Shown piece after piece: positions 1 through 10,324 of a DNA stretch of 64,000 nt (position 1 is its first letter; each line of letters opens with the position of its first letter). Source of the stretch: Haliclystus octoradiatus (lineage: Eukaryota; Cnidaria; Staurozoa; Stauromedusae; Haliclystidae); the NCBI GenBank assembly GCA_916610825.1, contig OU744446.1, positions 8,520,309-8,584,308 of the forward strand, read 5' to 3'. The notes below the pieces were generated by a model that worked only from the letters and a program-made list of their open reading frames with translations, was not told the origin of the DNA and searched no databases. The translations under genes were made by a program, and so were the position numbers.

Positions 1-910
1 ATCAATGAAGCTTGAATAATCTGTTATCAGATCGAGATGCTTAGTTGTTTTTTAAATATTTGATGATTTGATGTCCATGAGTATCCAAAACCGAAGTATG
101 CACATAATTCGTAGTTTTGAGAGTTCTTGGAGTAATTTTTGTGGTATTAGTCAGTCTAATAGCAGAATTGAAAAGTAAATTGTTTTAGTAGGAATTTGCT
201 ATATATATTACCAGTTTTGATGAATGCCACATCAGTAATCATTATTTTCTTTACGTTGCTAGAACGAATGTATTGATAACGATTATTGGGATTTGGGTGT
301 TTGTGAAAAAGGGTTGGACGATACACATATGGAATCCCTGTACCATCATACCATTAGTTAAGTATTATCATGTACTCATACGCTTATTTTTTTCATTATC
401 AAAGAAGAGTTACTGGAATTTCATATAATATCGGAATCGTTTTATTTTTTTTTCAATAAATCATCGTCATCATCTAAGGATGAAAATCGCCAATCAGGAC
501 TTTAAAACATTTAATGAAGATACTACAAGTAACTGGATACTTTTTTATCGATTATATTAATCTTTATGAGTTTCTATAAATGTTAGACATTTAAAGGAAT
601 AATCTTTGGCACATATCGACGTAGAGTTTTTCACGATAGCTTGCTATCACTATATCACTATTGTTTAGTTTTAATAACGGGAAATTCTGCGGGTAAAATG
701 TGACAAAGGCCTTTTCCATCAATCTTCTTTGCTATTACAATATCTACGTCTTAAATCTTACCCGCAACTACAATGATAATGTCAAAGATAATAATAAATA
801 AGCGAAATCAATAATTCAAGATTTTGCCAAACCCTGACCTGCTGCTGATGGTTGTTTCAGAAATATCAAAGTAACGGGGGAAATAAATGAATAGCTAAGC
901 GACCTTCACG
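1..910. other. Gene-free stretch at left edge
   Basis: I see no coding exon, RNA gene or clear repeat boundary. It is AT-rich flanking DNA upstream of the secreted-protein gene that starts at 911. A promoter for that gene may lie here, but I cannot place a convincing TATA box. Confidence 0.4.
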
Positions 911-1250
911 ATGAAAGAATATCTGAAAATGTACATAATATCTGTTATTGTGTATCCATTTATATCATACGTTATTGGTACAAATCATTCTTGTTTCAAG
1001 AATAGTTCAATTCTCATTCAAGGGAGATATTTTGGTGGTAAGAAAATCGATGTAAAAAATGGATCAATCACTCGCAACGTTCCTAGGATTCATTCTTGTC
1101 GTCATCTTGGTAGAAATTTTTCGGCTATATCTTATTGCAAGAATGAACTAGTTAGCCAAAATTCCATGTGTGGGATTTATAATGGAACAAATGTATTTGA
1201 AAAGCTTGTTGATTATCGAGATTGTAATACAATTACATTTCTTGATGTGA
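911..1250 (+). CDS. Exon 1 of TSP1-module gene: signal peptide and 5-Cys segment
   Basis: Starts at ATG 911 and encodes a hydrophobic leader (MKEYLKMYIISVIVYPFISY), then about 90 residues with five Cys and several N-glycosylation sequons. The segment SCRHLGRNFSAISYC is the part most like a PAN module. Donor GTATGA at 1251 gives phase 1, matching the next exon. The stronger-looking GTGAGT at 1247 would give phase 0. Confidence 0.55.
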
Positions 1251-4200
1251 GTATGAAAATTGCTAGATGACATGAATTATGTAAATATCTACAAAGCCTT
1301 TCTGTTCACTGCCGTTTAAAAGGCTTAAATCGACAAGCGGCCTCTAATTTGGGCTCGGTTTCCGAATGTTTGATGGCTTAGCCCGGGCTTGAGAAATTAC
1401 TTTCATTTCCAACATAGAGATCCAAAGGTGGCATGGTCAATTATATGCCTTTAGTTATAGGGCTATTTGATCATTCGGGCAATTGTCGTACTGTTTATAC
1501 TGTAGTAACTACTGTCATTGCAGTTTCATAGGATACGTGGCATCAATCTTCTTGAGAAAATAACTTTTAGGGAATTTTAAGATCATCTTCTTTAGCCTTA
1601 ATGTGTATCTTTTCATTAAGTATAAAGTTGCATATTACTTTATTGCTGTATTACTTCAGATGAATTCAATTAACAAAGGTTTGACACCTCCTTAACGAAT
1701 GATTATATTGTATATCATTTAGTACTTACGCATAAAATTTCTTCGACCACGCTAATAAGAATGGTGATAATGAGATAAACTACTAGATTCTTATGTGAAA
1801 AAAGTGATAATGATTTCTCATTTCATACACATTTCCTCCGTGGAGAGCAGGTTTTCGAAGAAAAATGTTTATAAAAATGATAGGTAATTTGAAAATATAT
1901 GAGCTGAGGTCGTCCCTATTGCCTGAGCAATACGTTTATTATTGATTCCACAATGTTGTATCCATTATCCATATGAAGAGAACTCAGTTTATAATCTAAA
2001 GTTCAAAACTATAGTATAATGTGAGGTGGACACATGTATGTGAGAGGGCTCAATGTTTATAAAGACAGAGCATAATATAGAATTGCCACAAAGATGAGGC
2101 AAGAGCCTTTTCCGTTACTCGGAGTTTCACGCGTATACTTTCCGTTCATCAGATGGTCTACTAAAAAATTTAAAACAATACCACTATACTCTTATAAATC
2201 CATAAATTCATACATAGACGCAATATATATGTATTGTGTTAATACAAAGGTTTTTATTTATTATTACAATTGTTATGATTAGGTACCGGATTTAAAGTTA
2301 CATAAATAGAATTTTTTGATGGCGGCATTTCGGCAATAATCTGCAAATTATTAGATAACCACATTTCCAGAAAAACTGGTCCTCATTATGTACCTGAAAA
2401 GGGGAAACACAAAAACAATGTTTGAGGATTGAGCCAAAACTGGTATCCATTATTTCCTCCGCTAATTGTTCAACTCAGACTTTGGAGCGATTGTTTATTT
2501 TGCATTATCAATTCTATAATCATATATATAATGATATAAGCAATTAAGATAATCAACTGAGTTCCCAAATAAATAATAAATAAGGAAAAAATAAATGTTC
2601 CCAAATCATAAAATAAAAAGTACATCATGTGGAATGCAATCAATAATGCCATGCACAGAACAATTTCGTGAAACATGTGATGTCGTTGTGAAGACCAAAA
2701 CGTAAACACCATTCTCAATACCCAGAGAAGAATAATACAAAGCGAATTGGTATTAATAATACTTGCAACTTAGGAAAACAATAATAATTAATTAAAAGAC
2801 ATTTCCTAGTTGCATAAATCATATCTCCAATTTCAGCCTCCATTCAAGGTGTGAAGCTCCCGCAAATGTGAAAGTTTGTAACAATAACAGCTTACCGATG
2901 CGACTAAGAAGATGCTTGATTTTACACTTCCTAAGAGCAATCATATATCTGCTGTTGAAGTTTTCTTTGGGGACGGTCAGAACTTCACAATTCGAAACAA
3001 GCTATTTATCTACTGTTATCTGGTTATTTAGTTTAAAAAGTGCGGCAAATTCTAAGTTATATATTATCGATATAGCGAGAGCAATATTAATCAAGCGTAA
3101 CGAAATCGGTAGATTGCTGCAAAATTGTATTACTTTCCGAGTAAAGTTGATTTAAATAAGTCAAAATTCATTCGTGATGAACTGTTATCGTTCGCTCAAA
3201 GTAAACATTAAAATGTTTAAAGCACGGGAGAACGGGAGGTATGGGATTTCCGTATAAAGAAATAAAAATGAATCAAATTTTGAATTTCGATCTATACAAG
3301 TTTTAACAGACGAAATGCCTTTATGAATAATCTTATTTCATTTCATATATCATCTTATCTTAATTTCTTTCTTTTTGTACTCCACTGTCTTCTAGTACTC
3401 CTGCAACAAGTCATCAGAAGGTAAACTGTTTTTCATGTCATAATGCTAGATAGAGTGGTGAATATTCATTTTGAATTATTTTCATATATCCTTGTATATT
3501 TAGTGGTTGGATATTGGTCTTCTTAGTACAATGATCCAACATGTCCTGATCCATGTGGTAAACTAAACCCACTCAAATATAGAAGATGTTTGCGTAAAAC
3601 ATCACTGCCAAAATGTGATAAAGTAATGTGTGACGGAAATTCAACCAAAAGAAGATTATGTGAACCAGGAGAATGCATGAGTATGTATAAATACGTATTG
3701 TATCATCATCATCATCATCATCATTAATTCAGAAAATCTGATAAGCCACAAGATTTATTTTTACAGGACTGATACAAAATATAGGAATTAGGAATTAGGA
3801 AAAAGAACAACATGTTAAAAGTATGTATATATGGAAGGAACATTAGCTACAGTAAAATTTAAAATAATGATTATTTAGAATATGATGCCAACGATCTACT
3901 ATGCATTTTCTCCGTGAAAATGATTCCACTAGCAGCAACCTTCGTCTCGGTGGGACGTGAATTCCACTTATGAGGGGAAATGTTGTTTGGCAATTGCGTC
4001 TAAAGGAAGTAGTGAATACAGAAATAGTTGCTGCTAAAATTGCGAGACACGTCAGTCAGAGGAAAAATCTTTAGAGAATCTCTATCTAATTAGCAGCTCA
4101 TCTACTTAAAACAATTCATAACAGACGTATTCCCGTATCTATAAATAAGAGCAAATGGATTAGCATTTATCTCAACATTCCAAATAAGTATTCAGTCCTG

Positions 4201-5021
4201 GATCACTTAATCACAATTATCTTCCTTCGCTCTTAATAAGATATGGAAATAATACAATATTTTCTTCCTAGCAATAAATGATCTTCTAACAATTTCTCAA
4301 ACTGGGATATTCTACTTCAATTCTTCAAATGAGCTACATCCAATTAAAGTTTGGTTTGACAAACCATCTAATAGTAAGTTATTTGTGTTTCTCAAGCAAT
4401 ATGTTTACATGGAATATATAAATATAGCTTACAGAAGGCTATATTTAAATCTATGTACGCCATGCTTGTTTTCAGACATGTCTGGCACAATCCTTGGATA
4501 AAAATTACATTTTAAAGAATAACGATGGGTAGACAATGTTATTATAGCCTCACAGTTGTATTTACGAGGAATTTTTCAAACTTTTGTGATATGATTTATA
4601 AGAATATTTCCGATGGTAATTAAATAAATCATCCTCAGTTCAAAAAGGAATATGAAATTTTAAGTTTCAAGTTATTTCTAGGTTATAGATTGAAATGGAT
4701 TAATGCATGCTATATTAATGCATACAATGCAAAAGAATGAAAATCTATTCAATTACATGAAAACTATTGTTGTTATATTACAAAAGAAGCCAGGAACGGA
4801 CAAAGGTCATCCACTAATTTTCTGCTCTTAAATATAGGGTCTGAAACATTATCCGACTTCGACATTCAGAATTTCTATTTGTTTCCGCAATAAATTTTCA
4901 GATACTTGGTACTTTTATGCGCTAGCACATTATTACCTACATTGTGTTTTTGTATTCTATAGATGCACAGTCTAGTAAGCCGACAAAATATTTTTCTGAT
5001 GAATATAATTTATATCAGTAA
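911..5021 (+). CDS. Secreted Cys-rich protein with one TSP1 module (possible pseudogene)
   Basis: Four exons reconstructed by hand: 911..1250, 3504..3680, 4272..4373, 4963..5021 (226 codons with stop). Exon 1 gives a signal peptide of about 22 residues and a segment with five cysteines that faintly resembles a PAN/apple module. Exon 2 is a TSP1 repeat, with Cys-Pro-Asp-Pro-Cys-Gly and the usual basic and cysteine spacing. Exons 2 and 3 are both phase 1-1, which is typical of extracellular modules, and every junction keeps the frame. The last exon ends in TAA and is followed by an AATAAA signal 35 bases later. The oddity is an in-frame TAG at 3524-3526, exactly where the second Trp of the TSP1 WSxW motif should be, so this allele or gene may make only the first domain. 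Exon 1 could instead end at 1246 (GTGAGT donor, phase 0), and unseen exons may exist in the 2.2-kb first intron. The assembly is inference, and no named orthologue is proposed. Confidence 0.55.
3504..3680 (+). CDS. Exon 2 of TSP1-module gene: TSP1 repeat with in-frame TAG
   Basis: 177 bases, phase 1-1, between acceptor TTTAG and donor GTATGT. Reads VGYWSS, then TAG (3524-3526), then YNDPTCPDPCG and a six-cysteine TSP1 pattern ending in LCEPGEC. A TGG to TAG change would explain the stop. An alternative acceptor (TCTTCTTAG, ending at 3526) would remove it, but it breaks the phase symmetry and drops the Trp residues. Confidence 0.6.
3704..3760 (-). mobile_element. Very short 3' stub of a LINE with ATG-repeat tail
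   Basis: On the minus strand it reads CAGATTTTCTGAATTAATG followed by repeated ATG. This matches the 3' terminus of the LINE ending near 7.99 kb (CAGATTTTCTGAATAGATGG, then GATGAT repeats). Only the last few dozen bases are present, as expected for extreme 5' truncation during target-primed reverse transcription. It sits in the intron after the TSP1 exon. Confidence 0.6.
4272..4373 (+). CDS. Exon 3 of TSP1-module gene
   Basis: 102 bases, phase 1-1, with a strong acceptor (TTTCTTCCTAG) and donor (GTAAGT). Encodes INDLLTISQTGIFYF and then NSSNELHPIKVWFDKPSN. It joins in frame to the TSP1 exon before it and the terminal exon after it. No domain is recognised. Confidence 0.5.
4963..5021 (+). CDS. 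Terminal exon of TSP1-module gene
   Basis: Acceptor TTCTATAG. Continues the phase-1 frame as AQSSKPTKYFSDEYNLYQ and stops at TAA 5019-5021. A polyadenylation signal follows at 5056-5061. Confidence 0.45.
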
Positions 5022-5055
5022 ATTTCTATTTATTAATTGTGTGATAAAAGTAAGA

Positions 5056-5061
5056 AATAAA
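5056..5061 (+). terminator. AATAAA polyadenylation signal
   Basis: Canonical AATAAA 35 bases after the proposed stop of the TSP1-module gene. It supports 4963-5021 as the last exon. Confidence 0.5.
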
Positions 5062-5929
5062 ATAGACATTGTTTGAGAGTTCGACATTGCTTTTATCATC
5101 TTCAGAAATTTGGCAATTAGTTAAATCGTAACCAGGCGATTTTCAATTGCCAATCGCATTCCGGCACGCTCCAAAGATTTGCAACAACATGGTCAAAACG
5201 TTGTATGTCACTTTCTCATCTTGCTTCACCTTGTACATTATCGTTGGAGGCTCCTTCTCTAGAATGGGAAGTTGACGCATCTCCCTCTGGTGAATCTCCA
5301 TTGAGCATCGCATACCAGGTCGCACAAAAACTAATGTTCGAATCATTTCGTTGATCTTACGTAAGTGTAACATATATGACGTCTGGTTTACTTTCATCCT
5401 CTTTTCCTGCAACCGCCTGCTAACACATGACATAATAACCATCCAAGGCTTGACAATCGATGTGTTCTGTTGCCCTCAAGGTGGCCTGGTCTGCATTTTT
5501 CCACTGTTTGCATCCTTTTGTAAACAAATTCCCATCCATAGAGCTCAAATTTGCTTTAACGCTTCCAACTCATCATATGGTGTTCAATCATATAGGCTTT
5601 ACACTGCGACACATTATTTATATGGATTCTTCGTTCTACATATAATTTTCAATTACCTCATTAAAATTAGTAGCTTCATTTTAACTTATTTCAATAATAT
5701 AGAAGATGAATTAATTCGTGGCTGACTGTTTTTATAACCATCTTTAACCAATTTGCACCCTTGAAGCAAATAAGGATAAAATTAAAAACACAATATTTAT
5801 TTAGATGACCATGCTATGATGCTGAAAAATAAACGAGATAACCATCACAAAGTATTTGTTAGAACCAATGATGCTAATTATTTTAAATTGTATAAACAAA
5901 CAAGAATTTAATTCACTAAATATTTCAGA
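5062..5929. other. Gene-free stretch, possible decayed transposon
   Basis: Holds overlapping unrecognised open frames on both strands (about 5143-5442 minus, 5351-5725 plus), somewhat richer in GC than the surroundings. Neither shows a domain I recognise. A degraded mobile element is the likeliest content. Confidence 0.3.
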
Positions 5930-7718
5930 TTATGTAAAAAGAGCTACTACTGTAAAAAATATTGTAAATAACCCTGTAGAAATAACTAAACTGAACATAG
6001 ATGATCAATTATTTACTAATAATCATTAATCGACTATAAATTCAATTCTTATTTTCTAGATATAGCTAAAAATTTAGCAGACGCCATTGTAGATAATAAT
6101 CCAGTCACTTTTGCAAATAATTATATCAATTCAATTTTAAATTCTAATCTTCTTTCAAATCAATTTAAATTTCAACCAATAAGTACTGCTGATACCAAAG
6201 CTCCCATTTATAAATTACGAAACAAACATTCCATAGGTGTTGACAAAATCGAAATCAGGCTCCTAAAGCTCGCTGCGCATAGTATCTCTCTAAGCCTTAC
6301 GAAAACAATTAATTTACCTTTGAAAAATGGTATCTTTCCAGAAGCTTTAAAAACCGGTAAAGTAATTCCTTTGAGCAAAAGAAGTTCGATTGTTGAGAGA
6401 ACAAATTATTAACCTATTTCGATTCTTCCTATAATGTCTAAGACCTTGGAAAATATTGCTCTTAATCAATTAAACCAATATTTACCTTCTAATAATTTAT
6501 TAACTGAATTCCAATCTGGCTTCCGTCAATACCATTCTACTGACAGTAGTATATTACCTTTTTCAGAATTTTGTTTTGATAGTATCCTAAATCGCAAACT
6601 TGTAGGTGTAGCCAGCATAGAGCATAGATTTAAAAAAGAATTTGATATTGTAGATATTTATATACTCCTAGATAAACTTATATTACATGGAAGAGATGTA
6701 AAGAGTATAAACCTCTTTTAATCTTATTTGATAGGTAGGGTGCAAATAGCTACATTAAATAATAAAAATTCAGGTATAGGTGTAATTGAACATGCTGTTC
6801 CCAAGTGTCAATCCTTGGCCCGCTTCTCTTTTTAATTTATACAAACGACATTTGTGAAACTGTAAATAACTGTAAATTAAATCTTTATACTGATAACACT
6901 CTTCTATACGTTGCCAATAAAGATATAACACAAATTGAAAAACTACTAACACAGGATTTAATTAATATATGTATTTGACTGTGTTCAAATAAATTGAGTT
7001 TGAATGTATCTAAAACAAACCGTCTGTATGGCCACAGGTACTAAACAAAATCTAAAAAATCAAAGATCCGACGCAAAACTATAGTGTAACTGTGAATAAT
7101 GACTATATTAATAATATAACCCTTTTAAAATATCTAGGCGTTAAAATTGATCAGTGCCTATCATTTGATGACCATATCAATGCCATGACTAGCAACAAAA
7201 ATAGAGGCATCAGTGTATTGAAATACATTCGACGTTATATACCCCCAACACACAGCCTCCTTAGTTTGTAATGCAGTTGTTTTGCATCATTTTGATTACC
7301 GTGTTGCCGTATAAGGGAACAGCATACAGCAACATCTTGTTTGCCTCCAGAGATCACAATACAGAGGAATGAGAGCAGTTCTTCGTTTTGACTATCGTAC
7401 TCCTGTCTCTGAGATGAGTAGTCGACTGGTTGGCTTTCAATCAGAGACATCAGAGACAGAATAACATCGCACCAATTTATGATCACCCATAAAATTAAAT
7501 TTAATCTTGCTCCTCCTCTGCTCTCCAATTTTTTCAAGCGTCCAAATACCACCAGCACTCGACCCCATTCCCATGATGACATCTACATCCAGCCAAGCAA
7601 TCGCCATTCATATCAATTATACGCTGGTGAACACAAATGGAATGATCTGCCATCTGCAATGACGGAAGTCTCAAAAAGGATGGGTTTTAGAGGTCTCTTC
7701 GAGAACCATATGATGGAA

Positions 7719-7755
7719 CATAGTCACTCGAATAAGACTTATTCGAGTGACTATG
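7719..7755. repeat. Perfect 18-bp-arm palindrome with 1-base centre
   Basis: CATAGTCACTCGAATAAG, then A, then its exact reverse complement. It lies in the 3' part of the dead LINE and interrupts the C-terminal coding block. No related palindrome is visible in the 50.5-kb copy of the same block. Confidence 0.9.
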
Positions 7756-7933
7756 GATGGAATGATAAAACTTTATTTAGCTCTCAATTTTTAATTTTGT
7801 AGATACTAAATACTTCTTATCTTTTGTTAATGTTTTAATTCCTGCTTATATATATATATATGTATGTTGTAATGTAGCCTAATCAATCCTTTGAAAACAA
7901 GTTTGTTGTAAACTTACAGATTTTCTGAATAGA

Positions 7934-7948
7934 TGGTGATGATGATGG

Positions 7949-7992
<44 letters not shown>
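7934..7992 (+). repeat. GAT-repeat tail of LINE
   Basis: About 59 bases of GAT repeats with a few GGT units, directly at the 3' end of the LINE. It is best read as the element's terminal simple repeat. Confidence 0.85.
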
Positions 7993-8245
7993 GTTCGAAT
8001 GTTAGCTTTAATGACCTCATTAAAGTTAGCATCATTGTAGGCTTCATTGTTTAAACGTTAGCTTTACCGAGGTGATTAAGTTAGCTTCATTGTTAGCTTC
8101 ATCGTTCGAATTTGTAAAGAGCCCATTGTCCCAGAAATCTCATTAAAGTTAGCTTCATTGTAATTTGTAAAGAACCCATTGTCCCAGAAACACAAATACC
8201 GCATTCAGGTCACGTGACGCCTTAGCCGATTTGGTCTATTATGTG
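7993..8245. repeat. Short decayed tandem duplications
   Basis: Contains repeated words: GTTAGCTTCATTG several times, and two copies of a block holding CCCATTGTCCCAGAAA (near 8.12 and 8.17 kb). No gene is seen. Confidence 0.5.
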
Positions 8246-8252
8246 GGGAAAA

Positions 8253-9231
8253 CACGTCTTTCAAGCTGGCCCACCCACCCTTTCAGATTGTAACGAAAAT
8301 GGTATCAAGATTTAGATCACATTTAGCTCACAATTGCTCAGCTACTTTGAAAATTTGCTCACGCGAAATAACCAGGTAATTCGCAACTTAAGGTGGGTGG
8401 GCCAGCTTGACGCTAGCCCACCCACCCTGAAATATTGCCACTTTTTTGGTATCAAAATTTAGATCACAGTTAGACAAAATTTGCTCAGCGGGTTAAAAAA
8501 TTGCTCACGCAGTAGTTTTCCTGGAAATAGCCTTTTACTGGTTCCGGCTAGCCCACCCACCTTTGAATTTCTAAACTTTTTTTATACCAAAATTTAGCTC
8601 ACAATTAGCTCACAATTGCTCACTATCTTTCAAATTCACTCAACAAATAATTTTTGAGATAACGGAGTTTTTAATGTTAAATAATGACGTAATCCTATGC
8701 TATTGTTTACATAATGTTCATTTAATGAGCTTGTCTTTTGTTGACAAAAACAAAAGGAAACAATGAAAAATCACTATATTGTCTCGGGTACAATGAAGTA
8801 GCTAATAATTACGTATGCTTAATCACCTGAATCAAACAAAAGGTTAGTTTTTGATTCACAATGATCTAGATTACAAGTCAGGCATAATTTTGCCTGCTAT
8901 CTCGTTTTAGATTGCTTTAGCCTGCGCGCAGACCTTGCGGGATAAAAATCTAACTCCCTCGTTAGTAAGGGAGCTACATTTTAATCCCGTAAGGTTTGCG
9001 TACAGGCTAGATTTCTCTGGTTTAGATGGACGAATATAACCTAAAGTAAACTAATAATACTAAATTAAAACTTCATATAACTTTTAGAGATTCTTGAATC
9101 AGATCACGAGGCCCGTAGAAAATCCAGATATAGAATTTTAAAGACATATAAACATTTTATATAGTTCAGTTTTTATTAATTGAATTCGATTTGTTTGCTA
9201 AATTTCAAATATTTTAATTCTTTCACGAATG
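8253..9231 (+). repeat. Left arm of 3-kb inverted repeat
   Basis: Reverse complement matches 10325-11299 with few differences. Subrepeats begin near 8270, 8415 and 8550, each with GCCCACCCACC, then GGTATCAA or a variant, TTTAG, and a TTGCTCA word. Contains the nested 92-bp hairpin at 8918-9009. Confidence 0.85.
8918..9009. mobile_element. 92-bp hairpin MITE nested in left arm
   Basis: Starts TAGCCTG and ends CAGGCTA, and is self-complementary along most of its length around a short centre. The flanking octamers GATTGCTT and GATTTCTC are decayed forms of the direct repeat that is intact in the right-arm copy. Confidence 0.7.
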
Positions 9232-10324
9232 TCATATATTCTCTTCTGTTTGGTCTTTTGTGTCTATTCTCAAGGTCCTACATTTTTGTACTAGCAATGA
9301 ATTACCATGGAGAGATCCCTCGTGAACAATATCAGCTTTATGACGTAAAGCCGCAATTGTTGTAAAACGGAAAGTTACATTTTATTTCGATATGACGAGT
9401 AGAGAAGGAGATATAAAAACTACACAGATAGAAACAGGGGTGTTTGAATGATACTGCTTTCATACATTTTGATGGAGAATTCGGAGAGTTATTAGGGTAC
9501 ATACGTTTGAACTAACTCTCGTTTATATGTTAAGATGTTATTTTTGTCGACAGCCCCATGAAAAATCATATTGACTTATCGGCACTGAATAAATGCTAAC
9601 GATGATGATGATAAATATATATATCTCAAAACATGATACAACAACAGTCGATAAACAATAATGAGTTAAATCTCTAATATATAAAAATTCTTTGCACATG
9701 TATAATAAAGAGGCTACATAATAGTAGATAGATGGTAGATAACTTTCAGGCAATAGCCTCTATCCCGTGTTCCTCTCCATGATACTGAGAGTCGCTGTAT
9801 GAAATCGTATGAAAATGCACACAGATTAAAACGGCGTTTGACCAGATAGCTTTTATCCACTAGAATTCATGATTGTATATATTTATTTACTAATATAAAA
9901 CAATTGTATGGGCAAAACATCAATTTGATTGCTCAATGAAAATCCAATAGATGTATATTATATGTAAACAATAGAAACTTGAGTCATGTGTGTGCAATTT
10001 TATTTAACATCGTTTTCAATATGAGAAATACTTTCGTTTACATTGTTACGATGGGATACTTGAGCACTCCACAATGTTTTTATATTTATTAAACCGTCTG
10101 AAGAGCGTGTCTATGTGAAACTCAGAGTAACGGGTAAACTTTAAATATCATTCAATATTATACGAGGGTTTGATTAGTTACATTATAAATTACACATCAT
10201 AGTGAAGCATATATGCATTGCTTTTTTAAATTATTAAATCAAAAAGCTAATCTTTTGTTTGACAATAAGATTTTTACGACAAATCTGAAAACCCTGTTAA
10301 ATACATTTTGAGCCATGTCCGGGC
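9232..10324. other. Spacer of inverted repeat, no gene seen
   Basis: AT-rich, with no convincing coding sequence. Two stretches (about 9905-9945 and 10090-10142, for example AAACTCAGAGTAACGG) match sequence immediately outside the right arm (11300-11395). The spacer therefore shares ancestry with the right flank. Confidence 0.55.

Larger units (their letters stand above)
5930..7992 (+). mobile_element. Degenerate non-LTR retrotransposon (LINE, CR1/L2-like), RT region and 3' end
   Basis: Broken frames spell out reverse-transcriptase landmarks in order: NKHSIGVDKIEIRLLKL near 6.2 kb, a PISILP block, the SKTLENIALNQL block, then GFRQYHST at 6.5 kb. The catalytic FADD-type box near 6883-6909 reads LYTDNTLLY, so both the second residue and the last Asp of xADD are altered. 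The usual LINE C-terminal block HKWNDLPSAM is near 7.63 kb. The copy ends in a run of GATGAT repeats after TTTTCTGAATAGATGG, the short-repeat tail style of L2/CR1-type elements. Several in-frame stops (for example after VERTNY) show it is dead. The same family left a 3' fragment at 50.4-50.8 kb and a tiny stub at 3.7 kb. Confidence 0.85.

Noticed and set aside
3704..3735. Simple ATC microsatellite
   Set aside because: Adjoining sequence shows it is the tail of a truncated LINE.
5143..5725. Overlapping open frames on both strands
   Set aside because: No recognisable motif. They probably belong to a decayed mobile element.
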